Positions 1 through 12,345 of a DNA stretch of 64,000 nucleotides are shown here, in pieces. The first letter of the stretch is position 1; each line of letters opens with the position of its first letter. Origin of the DNA: Paraspadella gotoi (Eukaryota > Chaetognatha); NCBI GenBank assembly GCA_051294375.1, contig CM119263.1, positions 26,436,558 through 26,500,557 on the forward strand, in the 5' to 3' direction. The position numbers and the translations under genes were made by a program. Below the pieces are notes generated by a model, which saw nothing but the letters and a program-made list of their open reading frames with translations, was not told the origin of the DNA and searched no databases.

Positions 1-492
1 GATGAACAGATTTTGACAAGGAGCAAGGATTTCGTAGTATCTTACTAAATCACGAAGCGTAAAGAAAACGTCGAAAAATGTAGAATAAATTGTGAATTAT
101 TTGTATTTTTGTAGAGACAAATCCATGGCAAATCAATGAAAAGTCGAAAAAATGTTTGTAATAAATCCTTGGATCCGTAAAAACTACGGTTCCAGACGGC
201 CGATCTTTTCTTTAAAAATGATTCTGATCGAATAACAAGTGACGAGGTTTTCGGCCGAAAGAAAGCCACAAGAAAGCAACTAGAACGGTGAAAAGATAAG
301 GTCAGCTAAGGTCAACCTAAATGACTAAAAAAGAATGACCCGACGCGAGGTAACAAAATATCTTACAATCCTGCTTGTTTTGCTTGGCTGCTTTCCTTAG
401 GTTTTTGGTTTTTTTTTTCACATTCCATCTTGCTTTTGATATTTCACTAACGCTTCGTAAAACATCTGGTGAGTGGACCCTTCTCCTCCCTT
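1..492. other. noncoding, no gene seen
   Basis: Mixed-composition sequence with no splice-bounded open frame. The only motif I can name is the AGGTCA direct repeat listed separately. Confidence 0.5.
299..314 (+). promoter_or_regulatory. DR4-type nuclear receptor half-site pair
   Basis: Two perfect AGGTCA hexamers (299-304 and 309-314) are separated by four bases (GCTA). Direct repeats with this spacing are known binding sites for RXR heterodimers. No gene start is visible within 1 kb, so a role is not shown. Confidence 0.3.
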
Positions 493-682
493 NNNNNNNN
501 NNNNNNNNNNNNNNNNNNNNNNNNNNNNNNNNNNNNNNNNNNNNNNNNNNNNNNNNNNNNNNNNNNNNNNNNNNNNNNNNNNNNNNNNNNNNNNNNNNNN
601 NNNNNNNNNNNNNNNNNNNNNNNNNNNNNNNNNNNNNNNNNNNNNNNNNNNNNNNNNNNNNNNNNNNNNNNNNNNNNNNNNN
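493..682. other. assembly gap (190 N)
   Basis: Run of N between a pyrimidine-rich stretch and a T14 tract. Confidence 0.99.
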
Positions 683-1180
683 TTTTTTTTTTTTTTGTTT
701 TCGAACAAAAATCCAATCTTTTCTTCCTCCTTGTCCCGTTAGAGGAAAGAAAACGAGGGAAGAAAAAACAGAGAAGGGAAAAAAAAGATAAAAAAGAAAA
801 CGTAAAAAAAAACAGAAGGAAGAAAAAAGAAAATCTTGCGAAAGGAAAAAAAGAGAAACGTGAGAGAAAAGAGGTCAGAGGAAAGCGACGGTCGTGTTGT
901 GGTGAGAAATTATTGGCGTAGGCGTCAAGCCGGGCGGACGGGCGGTTGGAGAGGCTGGTTCAAAAATTAAATCCCGGAAATGAGATGCCGTGTTATGTTT
1001 ATGGTATCATGTTATGTTATGTCATGTCACTTATTGTACTATATCTTTCTTTCCATATCATTGATTTATTAATTTAATTTATGGTCATTCTCAATAGGTG
1101 ACGCTTTGTCAAATCTTTTTGCGTCTTTTTTTATTCAACACAAACGTTCATTTACAAATTATTGTACAAGTTATTGACAC
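683..1180. other. noncoding, A/G-rich
   Basis: A poly(T) run is followed by purine-rich low-complexity DNA to about 890, then ordinary AT-rich sequence. The open frames here are lysine/arginine runs produced by the purine bias; I see no gene. Confidence 0.5.
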
Positions 1181-1349
1181 GCTCTCTCTCTCTCNNNNNN
1201 NNNNNNNNNNNNNNNNNNNNNNNNNNNNNNNNNNNNNNNNNNNNNNNNNNNNNNNNNNNNNNNNNNNNNNNNNNNNNNNNNNNNNNNNNNNNNNNNNNNN
1301 NNNNNNNNNNNNNNNNNNNNNNNNNNNNNNNNNNNNNNNNNNNNNNNNN
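1181..1349. repeat. (CT)n running into a 155-N gap
   Basis: A short (CT)n array (1181-1194) enters the gap at 1195. The right edge restarts in CGTCGTCGTC, so two different microsatellites flank the unresolved part. Confidence 0.9.
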
Positions 1350-1398
1350 CGTCGTCGTCTTCGTCGCCCTTCTTGACAGTTGAGACGAATCGAGCCAT
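1350..1398 (-). CDS. possible start of an unidentified protein, truncated by gap
   Basis: On the minus strand an ATG at 1398 opens a frame reading MARFVSTVKKGDEDDD before it runs into the gap. The Asp run is encoded by the GAC triplet array and may be only repeat. There is no homology I recognise and no splice evidence, so this is a weak candidate. Confidence 0.18.
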
Positions 1399-2335
1399 GA
1401 AGGGTTAAGCGCGGGTTCTTAGAGATCGAGCATCGACGCCAACTCGACAGTCTGCAACGCGTCATCTGGGAAGCAATGAGAGAATTATTCTCGCAAGACT
1501 CTTCAATTCTTCATACTGTCACTGAAGTTATATACTGATTTAAAGCTGACCGGGTTTTGCCCTCTTTCGTCTTCACTCGAGACTTTCCGTTCATATTTGA
1601 ACGGACAAGGCTGCATTGGAAAACGTCTTCGGTGTAGTGCGACGACAATCTTATTTCGACCTTAACGGTCCATGAGATGTATTGTACTAAATGTATCGGT
1701 TCCTAATGTCAAATATTGCTCTTGGGTCCTGAAAGAAAATAGTTTCGTCAAGTGCAACCTCTATTTATCATTTCCGTTCTTAACCAATTTGTCAAAGTAT
1801 TCAACTGAATGAGTTTTGACTTTCGGGGTTCAATAATTTGGACATCTCGGTAAAGGACAGCATTTTCAATTGTTATCATCAAAAGATGTAACACCGACGG
1901 AGGAAGAAAATTGTTACTTTACCTTCATACTAATTTGTCCTAGTTGGCTGCCACGCTTGCTATCACTCTCCCCAAGTCATTACCTATTTCTCCATACAAG
2001 TTGGATATTTGACACTACATTTTTACCTTACTCGTCAGCGTCTTCCCTTTTGCCACCCTTGCCACCTCTACAACCCCCGTCACTTCTGCCACCCTTGCCA
2101 GTTGCCACCCTTGCCACTTCAACCACATCAGCCATCTTCTTTTTCCCTCGAACAAGGCAACGACGCTAATGGGGTCTTACGACGTCGAGCGATTCCGAGA
2201 AAAAAGGGAAAAAGAAAGAAAAGGAAAAAAGAGAGAAAAAAAAACATAAAAAAGGAAAAAAAGGGAATCAACGTGAGTTCGCGGTGGAATTAACGGGGAT
2301 CGATTTCGGTGAAAGGGAAGTGCAATCACGGAAAT
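1399..2335. other. noncoding with a TTGCCACCC-type minisatellite
   Basis: Between 2049 and 2125 a 9-12 bp unit resembling TTGCCACCC recurs imperfectly. The rest has no splice-bounded open frame. Confidence 0.4.
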
Positions 2336-2355
2336 AAAGAAGGAAAGAAAGTGAA

Positions 2356-2356
2356 A

Positions 2357-2452
<96 letters not shown>

Positions 2453-2453
2453 A
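2356..2453 (+). repeat. (GAAA)n array
   Basis: About 24 uninterrupted GAAA units, followed by A-rich purine sequence to 2510. Confidence 0.98.
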
Positions 2454-2645
2454 AAAAAAAGAAAGAGATAAAAACATAAAGAAAAAAGAAAAAAAGAAAG
2501 AAAGTAAAAAAATCAAGCAAACAAGCAAGAATTACCTGCTCTCTTCATGTTCATCGTATGCAATGTCACTATAATCGCTATCATCCTCACGTCGCTTGTA
2601 AGATCAGGAAATTCAAATTGAAATAGACATCGTTCATTTCTCTAA

Positions 2646-2697
2646 ACAATAAAAAAGGTTTTTCTTCCTTCCATGAGAAAGAAAAACTTTTTATTGT
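2646..2697. repeat. imperfect inverted repeat
   Basis: The left arm begins ACAATAAAAAAGG and the right arm ends CTTTTTATTGT. The arms of about 24 bp pair around a CCATGAG centre with a few mismatches, giving a potential hairpin or small MITE-like remnant. Confidence 0.6.
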
Positions 2698-3032
2698 CTA
2701 TTATCTTAACATTACATAACTAAAAGAAGCTAAAAAAAATTTCAATCGAAACCGGCGACTAATGCTCGACGTCACGACGCGATCAAATTAATTAAATCTA
2801 GAGTAGAACTACTATGAGGCTGTCGAGGCTCGGCTAAATAATTGGAAGAGTCGCTCGGTCAGAATTGCCCCGTGGAATCTGGGTTAAGTTTTGAGGAGGT
2901 GGAGACGGAAGGGCGAAGAGCAAAGCGGTTCTAATCGACTCGGCCGGAGTTCAATCGGGTCTGTGAAAAAATTGGAGGGTGAGGGGAGTTTCGAAACAAA
3001 TGGGTAAGTGGAAATAGTGACATATTGAAATA

Positions 3033-3172
3033 GATTGGTTATAAAAAAGCAGGGTCCTGCTATATTATTAACTTGAAAGTGTGATGGAGGCCTTAAAGTT
3101 AAACCAGTCGGGGGCAAGATAGCTTATTCATTAAAAGAATGGATAATTCATTTTCATATTGGTTGTAACAAT
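3033..3172 (+). repeat. dispersed repeat, copy A
   Basis: Shares blocks with 55.6-55.95 kb and, inverted, with 25.82-26.0 kb. Shared blocks include GTGATGGAGGCCTTAAA, GGGGCAAGATAGCTTATT and a terminal ATATTGGTTGTA. The copy is diverged by small indels. Confidence 0.75.
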
Positions 3173-3263
3173 CTCATATTCAAAACGTGTTCAAATTACG
3201 TGGTGAAAAGAAAAGGCTCCTTTTTTGGGATGGTAACGACGGAGCGGTGAAAGGGAAGGGCGA

Positions 3264-3301
3264 TGGGGGGGCGGCGAGGGGGGGGGGGGGCGAAGGGGGG
3301 G
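3264..3301 (+). repeat. G-run cluster, possible G-quadruplex
   Basis: G runs of 7, 13 and 7 are separated by short linkers (positions 3264-3301), enough to satisfy quadruplex-forming rules on the plus strand. Confidence 0.7.
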
Positions 3302-3501
3302 AGAGAAATGGTGGTTAGGAAAGGAAAGATTCGTGGATTGATTAACTCGATTACCGACGAGGGCGATTTTCCCATCACCGTCTAATCCAATTGTTCGAGG
3401 AAACCGGGTCAAAACGAATGTCGGGGAGAAAGGGAGGAGATGGGGGCGAGGGGTCGAGATAAGAAGATGGCTCGAGGAGAAAAGGGAAAGGAGAATATAG
3501 A

Positions 3502-3756
3502 AGAGGTAATAGGTTTAAAAGGCCTAAGAGGGGGGAAAAAGACTGAAGAAAGTAACACGAAAAGGTTTAAATGGTTTAAAAACAGATGGAAGCAACAGAA
3601 AAAGATTTAAAAAAAAATAAAGTAACAAGTTAAAAAAGGTTTAAAAGACTGAAGAAAATGACAAGAAAAGGGTTTTAAAGCCATGAGGTAACAGAAAAAG
3701 GTTTAAATGGTTTAAAAGGTTTAAAAGATAGAAAGAGGTAACAGGAAAACGGAAAA
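3502..3756 (+). repeat. degenerate minisatellite, AGGTTTAAA-type unit
   Basis: Units of roughly 30-60 bp built from GGTTTAAA, a GACTGAAGAAA block and a GTAACA block recur at least five times with variable spacing. Confidence 0.6.
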
Positions 3757-5935
3757 AGAGAAAAGGAAAACATGGGAAAGAAAAGGTAAAAGAAAAAAAG
3801 TTGAGGAGGATAACGAAAAAAATAGAATATCAGTCGATGATGGAGAAAACGGGGGCAAAATATCTTGATGGAGAATCGTGACTCGTGTGAGGAAAATCTG
3901 AAACAGAGAGAAGAAAAAAAGAGATAAATGCTACTTTATTTAAGGTAAGAGGATGTAGAAGGGAGAGAGAGAAAGATGGCGCTCGAGACTGTCTCACCGA
4001 ATTCGGTTAAGAAAGAAAGAGAAAAGTGAGTGGATGAGTATCGAGGGAAAGAAAAAGAAAGAAAAATGAAAATGTAGGTGGAACGTAAAAGCGATTGAAT
4101 TATTTATTTTTACGTTTCCTTCTCTTCTTTATTTTTTTTTCACCTCCTTTCTTTATCTACCTTTATTTTTTTCTTCTTCTTTATTTTCTTATCAGTGACC
4201 AATGTTATTGCAATGAAGGGACGAGCGAGGGTCAGAAATCGGCGGTGGAAATTGCTGACCGGAATAGAGAAAAACGTTTTATATTTAAAGTCGAAATCGT
4301 TGTTGTTTTTATTTTTTGCTTAGTTTTTTTTAAGTAAAAGAAGTTACTAAGACGAGTTGAATTGATTATAAGTAAAAAAAACATTTACAAAACCTTAGAT
4401 ACAAAGAGGCGCGTACAAAAGACAGGAGCAGAAAATAAGAGAGAGAGAGAGAAGAGCAGTGTGGAGAGAGAGAGAGAGTGAAAGAGGGTGAGCGACTCGA
4501 CTCAATTTCCGAGTCGTGGTTTTTCTTTTGCTCCTGAATTAATGGGTTGTTGTAGTTGTTGTAGTTGCTTCTGTTTTGGCCTCAGGTTAGACTCAGACTT
4601 CGACTCCTTCGCTTCGCTTCTCTTTTTCCTCTTTCCCTTTTTTCTCTTCCTTTTTCTTTTCTTCTTTCCATTTCGTTTTTCTCTATTTCTTCTTTCCGCA
4701 TTTACAGGGTCTTCCATCTGGACTAATACGAAAAGATAAAAAAAGATCAAAATAAAGAGCATTTGGGTTATAAAATTGTTTCGTATTAATAGAGAAATAC
4801 TCTTTCTACCAACTCGTAATATTCTTGCTAGGATAGTTGATATGTTATAAATATTTTTCTCAGAGGGTAAATTTCTGAAAAAGCATTTTTTATAAATTTG
4901 TACTCTGAAAGTGGATCTTATTATCAATCCTTTAGTTCCCATTAAAACAATTAATTTTTTTCATGTTTCATTTTTATGATTAATAAGATACTGTATTAAA
5001 TGTATCACGGGCAAGAATAATTTCTTTTTATAATATGAATAATACTAGATAATAATCATCATATTTTCCCTTTAAAATCTATTAAAAATAATTTCAGCTT
5101 TGGGAAAAAAATATTATGAAAGATGACTTTGTTGATAACTAATAGTTACTATAGTAAATAAGTTAGGTTTTACATGAGAATTCTTTTTTATAATAACAAA
5201 TTACCAAATTAACTTTTTATCAGAATTTTTTTTTATTTTTATGCTAGATAACTTTACAATCAGCGTTATTACTTGTTAAATTATTAAAATCTGTTAAAAT
5301 TTGGACGAAAAAATGAAGAAAAGTGACTCTGCGCTTGAGAACTTTGAAGATTTTTTAGGTCAATATTAAAGAAAAGTAGTTTTCTAGCTAATAAATATTA
5401 CAAAAATAATATACAGTAAGAGAGTTACGAGTTTAATCAAATCTTTTCGTATCAGTCTAGATTCAAGACCCTGTATGTCATTACTTTTCTCACCGTTTGT
5501 TCCTCTGGACCTCCTTTAAAATTCCCGGTTACACTCTTATACTTAAACTGACCCCGTTTCATTTTCCCCTCTTTAATTCTCCATTTTTCTGTTCTTAATA
5601 CCTCCTCAATATTTTCCTCCTTCCTTTTATCCCCTCCTCTATCCCTATTTTGTTTTGTTTTCATTTTTCCCCGTTTTTTGTTTTTCCATTTCCACATGAC
5701 TTTTTCTTAAACTTTTTTTACCTTGACTCTTGTAAATAGTTTTCAACAAAGTTTTATTTTACTTTTACATATTTTTTTCCCAAAGGTGAGACCCACTTTG
5801 GCCTAAGATCTGATCCCTCCTCATTTTTCTCCTTTTTCCAACTCCATGACTTTTTCTTGTTTCGACGCATCGGATTTTCATGGCGCCCAATTTTCGTATT
5901 ATTGACTCCTCGACAAAGCCTTGTTTCTTTCTCCA
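3757..5935. other. intergenic, no gene seen
   Basis: A/G-rich to about 4080, a short (GA)n at 4439-4480, then AT-rich DNA from 4740 to 5450. Open frames are compositional, and I see no conserved protein or paired splice sites. Confidence 0.5.
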
Positions 5936-5941
5936 AAGCTA

Positions 5942-6094
5942 GTCTCTCTCTCTCTCTCTCTCTTTCTCTTCTCTTCTTCTCTTCTCTTCTCTCTTCTTTC
6001 TGTGTCTTTCCGGTGAACCGCGAACCATTCATTTCACAACCAGAGCGAGACTTTCTCCCCATTAAACCTTAGCTTCAGAAAGTGCGTTTGTCGC

Positions 6095-6163
<69 letters not shown>

Positions 6164-6180
6164 TCTCTCTCTCGTCTCTC
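5942..6180 (+). repeat. (CT)n arrays
   Basis: A short CT run at 5942-5965 and a long one at 6097-6180 with a few TCTT interruptions. Between them a frame reading FPVNREPFISQPERDF ends at a TAG near 6072. It looks protein-like but has no acceptor. Confidence 0.9.
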
Positions 6181-6603
6181 TGCTCTCTGCTCTCGTTTTT
6201 TCTCTCTGACGGTGTTTACGTTTCGATGAGGCCGCTTAGCGTAATTGCACTTTCCACTCGAGGTTCCGATCCATCAGCCTTACCTAAACTTACTTTTCTT
6301 CCTCGCCGTGCTTAACTCCGTTGAGTCGTTTTGAGCATTAGTTCAAGTTCAACGTCCGTTTCGAGCGTCACGTTCGAATCTGTCTCTCGTTGCTAGGCGA
6401 TGGGGGACGCGATGAAGAAAACGACTGAACGTTTCTTTGACTTGTCAAAAGGCGATATGGATTAGCGCTGCTTCATAACGTCATCATGACACCACTGTAT
6501 TATTGTGTCATTGCCATGTATCTTACATTTTCTCGTTAATAATAAAAAATCACATTTTTCTTCAAAGTCACATTGACAATAACAAGACTCAAGAGCGACA
6601 TCA

Positions 6604-6620
6604 TGACTCATCATGACTCA
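6604..6620 (+). promoter_or_regulatory. paired AP-1 / CNC-Maf-like sites
   Basis: Two TGACTCA heptamers start exactly 10 bp apart (6604 and 6614). The second continues as TGACTCAGC, the antioxidant-response-like form. They lie about 160 bp upstream of the candidate exon at 6780. Confidence 0.35.
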
Positions 6621-6779
6621 GCCTGAAATGTGATCATTGATTTCTTTAGATAAACAACTATCTCACGAAATCGTCTTCAATTGAAACGAATCTTCTACAA
6701 ACTAAAACACTGTTCTCTGTGCAATGATACGATTTCCAATTTCCAGCTGATTTCATTGTCTATTACTTTGTTCCCATAG

Positions 6780-6896
6780 CCAAATCTAATATCATTGCCG
6801 TCAGCGACTTTGGCGTCGCTTCTGTCAGCAAAAAACTGATCTCCGCCAGGAAATGGCATTTGCCAAAATCGGGCGAAATCTTTGGCCTCACTCGTC
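6780..6896 (+). CDS. candidate internal exon of an unidentified gene
   Basis: A pyrimidine-rich acceptor ending TTCCCATAG (to 6779) opens a phase-1 frame reading KSNIIAVSDFGVASVSKKL followed by ISARKWHLPKSGEIF. A GT at 6897 closes it in phase 1 (117 bp). The frame stays open past this to 6910, so the donor is uncertain. The DFG in the peptide recalls the kinase metal-binding motif, but nothing else of a kinase domain is visible and I do not claim it. The terminal exon at 10.2 kb on the same strand also needs phase 1, so the two could be joined. Confidence 0.35.
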
Positions 6897-7560
6897 GTAT
6901 GCTCTCGCCCACGAGAAACTTTGTCTGTCTGTCTGTCTGTCTGTCAGTTTCCTCTCTCTCTCTCCACTCCTCGTCGTCTCATTCTCCTCTCTTCCCTCAT
7001 CTCTCTTCATCTCTCTCTCTCTCTCTCCCGCTCCTCTCCGTCTCTCTCTCTCTTCACGCTCTCTCTCCTCTGCTTTCTCTCCCTACTTCTTACTTCGTGC
7101 GCGACGCTTTCTTTCAGAATAGTCGTCCTTCGTTCAAACTTGTTCCCGCCTCCCAAAAAAAAAATCCGGATTCTCCGACGATTTTTCACTTTTGTTCCGA
7201 CTTTTGTCGCCGACGCGGTCTCTCAAGGCATAAATCCAAACGCTCACATCACCCTCAACCCGGTCCCTCCTCCCCGTCAGCCATCTGTCCGCTCGTAATA
7301 CCGTGAGCCGATTTTCTACCCCCAACCAGCCCAACACTCATCTCTCTCTCTTCTCTCTCTCTCCTCTCTTCTCTCTCCTCTCTCCTCCTCTCTCTCTCTA
7401 TCCTGCTCTCATCTCTCTCTCACCCTCCTTTACTTACCTCTCCATCTGCACACATCCTCGTCTCTCTCCTCTCTCGTCTTTCCATCCCTTTTATTCGCTT
7501 CGAAAGAGAGCTCCACGATTCTACGTCGAGGACAGTCACGCAGAGTGAGAGAGATCTATC
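6897..7560 (+). repeat. pyrimidine-rich low-complexity tract with (GTCT)n
   Basis: (GTCT)5 at about 6919-6943 is followed by 500 bp of interrupted TC sequence, with a short normal-composition island around 7085-7330. Long Ser/Leu frames here are artefacts of composition. Confidence 0.8.
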
Positions 7561-7659
7561 ATGATTTTATGATCACGAGTCGGTGTCACAAATGACAGAC
7601 TGTTGAGGCGACTATATACGGCGGGATTATTCCTTTATTCCCTTGTTTTTCCTGTTTTG

Positions 7660-8175
7660 TTTTTTCTCCCGTTGAAAGAAATAAGGCCCGTGTGGCTCCG
7701 ACGTTGTAACTCACAAAGAGGAGATAAAGTTTAAAATTATATTTTTTCTCCCATCTTATTTTAGGCTAGTAAAATTACGCACCCATTAATTATACAATCA
7801 TAGGATATTATTTTTCTCCGTCCATTGAAAATAAGGACCCGTGGTCGAAACGTTGTATTACAAAGAAGATAAGTTTAAAATTACTTTTTTCTCTCAATTT
7901 AGGCGAGTAAAATCACACGCTACTATTATACATCATATATCATTTTTCTCCCATTGAAAAATAAGGACCCGTGGTCCAACGTTGTACTTACAAAAAGAGT
8001 TAAGTTTAATATACTTTTTCTTCTAATTATAGGCTAGTAAAATTCGGCTACTATTATACATCATATATCATCTTTTTTCTCCCATTGAAATAATGGGACC
8101 CGTGGTCCAACGTTGTACTTACAAAGAGAGTTAAGTTTAAATATACTTTGTCTTTTTCTTCAATTTAGGCCTAGT
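7660..8175 (+). repeat. tandem repeat, ~130-150 bp unit, 4 copies
   Basis: Each unit contains TTTTCTCCCATTGAAA, then AGGACCCGTGGTCC, then AACGTTGTACTTACAAA, then AGGCTAGTAAAAT and an ATACATCATATATCA tail. Copies start near 7664, 7812, 7945 and 8077 and differ by small indels. Confidence 0.85.
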
Positions 8176-8281
8176 AAAAATCACGTACTGAACTACATAC
8201 ATATATCGGTTACGATTGTAATTTGAAAAACTAGAACTCAAAAATTTTTCTGACCGACCAAAGAACATAAACAAAAATATA

Positions 8282-8410
8282 TTGACCGACGGTGGAGCGA
8301 TCGGACAGACCCCTTTTTTATTTTTCGGGCAACCGACGCCCTCCGGTTCAAGTCAAGGCACGAGCGGCGTTTCTTATTCTCGCCACCAGGGCGCACTTTT
8401 TTCTCTTTGT
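8282..8410 (+). CDS. doubtful open frame, possible exon
   Basis: The frame reads PFLFFGQPTPSGSSQGTSG with ordinary codon variety, unlike the surrounding low-complexity DNA. It then runs into Lys/Phe-rich repeat. No convincing acceptor lies upstream and no family is recognised. Confidence 0.15.
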
Positions 8411-8699
8411 TCCTTTTTTTCCTCTCCAGCGCGACGAACGTTATTTATGAGGGAAAAGAGAAAAAAAAAAAACTTTCCTTTATTTTTTTCATTTATGCAT
8501 TAATGGGTTTTTTTTTTTTCCATCCAGGGAAGGAAGTTTTTATTTCAAAACTTTTCTCCCCTCATATTTTTTCACTCTTTTTTCGTTTTGTGTTTTTTTT
8601 TTTATTATCTTTTTTTTTTTTTATGGTCTTCATGGGATTTTTAATTCGGAAAAAATTATTAGTAATTCTTTCTTGTGGAGGCGAAAAAACTCGATATCC

Positions 8700-9220
8700 T
8701 CCCCGGGGAAGGGATAAAGGGAGGAATGAGGTCATTTGAGTGTTAGGGGAAAGGGGCCGGGCAAAGTGGGAGGGGAATTGGGGGGGAAGGGATAAAGGGA
8801 GGAATGAGGTGGCATTTGGGTGTTAGGGGAAAGGGGCCGGGCAAAGTGGGTGGAGAATTGGGGGGAAGGGATAAGGGAGGATGAGGTGCATTTGGGTGTT
8901 TAGGGAGAAGGCCGGGCAAGTGGGAGAGGGAATTGGGGGAAGGGATAAAGGGAGGAATGAGGTGCAACTTGGGTGTTAGGGGAAAGGGGCGGGCAAAGTA
9001 GGAGGGGAATTGGGGGAGGGATTAAAGGGGGAGGAATGAGGTGCATTTGGGGGTAGCGGAAAGGGGGCGGCAAAGTGGGAGGGGAATTGGGGGAAGGGAT
9101 AAAGGGAGGAATGATGCATTATGGGGTTAGGGGGAATGGGGGCGGGCAAGGTGGGAGGGGAATTGGTTTGGGGGTTGGGAGAAAGAGGGCGGGCAAAGCG
9201 GAAGGGGAATTGGTTGGTTA
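8700..9220 (+). repeat. G-rich minisatellite, ~78 bp unit, about 7 copies
   Basis: The unit runs GGGATAAAGGGAGGAATGAG, GTGCATTTGGGTGTTAGGGG, AAAGGGGCCGGGCAAAGTGG, GAGGGGAATTGGGG. Copies differ mainly by one-base indels in G and A runs, which suggests read error as well as true variation. Confidence 0.9.
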
Positions 9221-9221
9221 T

Positions 9222-9290
9222 GTTGAAAAGTGGTTATGAAAAGNNNNNNNNNNNNNNNNNNNNNNNNNAGTTGAAAAGTGGTTATGAAAA
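9222..9290. other. 25-N gap with duplicated flanks
   Basis: The 22 bases before the gap (GTTGAAAAGTGG to GAAAAG) occur again immediately after it (from 9270). The gap (9244-9268) therefore probably separates two overlapping ends rather than missing sequence. Confidence 0.85.
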
Positions 9291-10072
<782 letters not shown>

Positions 10073-10193
10073 GTCTTTCTCTCTCGTTTCAATTTTGCGG
10101 TCACAATTTTTTTTCACCTTTTTTTGTTGTCGTTTAGAGATGCTCTTTTTTTCTGTTTCGTCTTGAGGGCGTGTCTATGGCGCCTTTCCTCAG

Positions 10194-10309
10194 GGCGAGC
10201 TTCGTTTGCACTTAAGATTCCCTCGCACGCTCTCTGCGATGTCGTCGCATCCTTCGTTGCGGACAACGCCGTGGACAAGGTCAAAGTCTGGCGTATGAAA
10301 GGTCATTAG
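10194..10309 (+). CDS. candidate terminal exon of an unidentified gene
   Basis: The acceptor CGCCTTTCCTCAG (to 10193) opens a phase-1 frame: RASFALKIPSHALCDVVASF, then VADNAVDKVKVWRMKGH, then TAG at 10307-10309. Codons strongly favour C/G at the third position (GTC GTC, GTC AAA GTC, GAC AAC GCC GTG), unlike flanking DNA. A canonical AATAAA lies at 10386-10391, about 77 bp after the stop, as expected of a 3' end. The CT array just upstream fits the acceptor-side microsatellite pattern of the Munc18 gene. The protein is not recognised. Phase agrees with the candidate exon at 6780-6896. Confidence 0.5.
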
Positions 10310-10499
10310 ATCGAACCCTGTCATTGCCACTTTTTCGTTCAAGTGAACAGGATCCAACAACGACAAAAACAACAACAAAAACAACAATAAAAACGAAAAG
10401 TAAAACTTCAAAAACAACAATAACTGCAACCATTAAAAATAAACCAAAAATTCGACAATAATAACAAAAACTTCAACGACAACAAAAACAAGCATCCAC

Positions 10500-10526
10500 A
10501 ACGACGACGACGACGACGACGACGAC
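10500..10526 (+). repeat. (ACG)9 triplet array
   Basis: Nine ACG triplets following 180 bp of AACAAC/AACAAAA-rich DNA. Confidence 0.95.
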
Positions 10527-10663
10527 TACCTGACTTTCGAAGAGAAGCGTCATAAAGAAAAAAAAAGGAAAAAAAGAGGCCGCGTCGAGGTTTAAATCTC
10601 AATCGGAATCCATCACAGACAATCGTGACCCGAGGCGAAGAATTTGCTTCCGCCAAACGAGAG

Positions 10664-10796
10664 GAGGGAGAGGAGGAGGAGCAGGAGGAGGAGGAAGAAG
10701 AAGAAGAGGAGGGACTGACTCGACAAAATTGATGATGGATTACCCTCGAAGAGAGAGAGAGAGAGAGAGGAGAGAAAGAGAGAGAGAGAGAGAAGA
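10664..10796 (+). repeat. (GAG)n and (GA)n arrays
   Basis: GAG/GAA triplets at 10664-10712, then GA dinucleotides at 10750-10794 with two breaks. Confidence 0.95.
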
Positions 10797-11772
<976 letters not shown>

Positions 11773-12159
11773 ATTCTTTTTTCTCAATAAAATGAAAAAG
11801 AGTTATTCCTCGGAATGGAGATGAAATGAAAAATCTATGAGCGGCGAGGGGCCTGTTTTTCTTTGCCTCCATCTCTCTCTTTATAATTTCTCTTTTTCCT
11901 CTATCTTCCGCCCTGTACCGATCCTTATTCACGATCACATCTTAGCTCATTGTGACAGTAGTAATACTTTATTACAAATTTAGTGATCATTTTTCCATTC
12001 TCTTGACTTCATTTAACCATTGATAAATATAACTTCTGTCTTAACTCGCTTTGTCCCCTTTCCACTTTGTCTCCTAATCGACTAACGCGTCCGTCGATCC
12101 GTCTTCATCCTTTTTTCTTACCCCGTCGAACTCCTACCGCCATCACGCGGCATATTTAT

Positions 12160-12345
12160 GCGACGTGGTCGGCGGCTAAAGCGTCACCGTCTCGCGTTGC
12201 CAAGCTACGGTTGCGAGAAGCTCCTTGCTATAGCGATGGAAGGCGACAAAACGGTGTTTGCTTGAAAGATGGAATGAGAGTCTTTACGTCGCTAAGCGAC
12301 GGAAGCTAGAAGCGCGTTGCCGAGGCGACGGTAACGACCCGTCGA
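12160..12345. other. CpG-rich segment with degenerate X-box-like half-sites
   Basis: GTTGCC and GGCGAC/GGTAAC halves recur: GTTGCCAAGCTAC near 12199 and GTTGCCGAGGCGAC followed by GGTAAC near 12316. None is a perfect RFX X-box. An 80-codon ATG frame (12067-12309) crosses it, but no family is recognised. Confidence 0.3.

Noticed and set aside
10300-10330. tRNA B-box-like GGGTTCGATCT on the minus strand
   Set aside because: No paired T-stem, anticodon arm or acceptor stem could be drawn around it.
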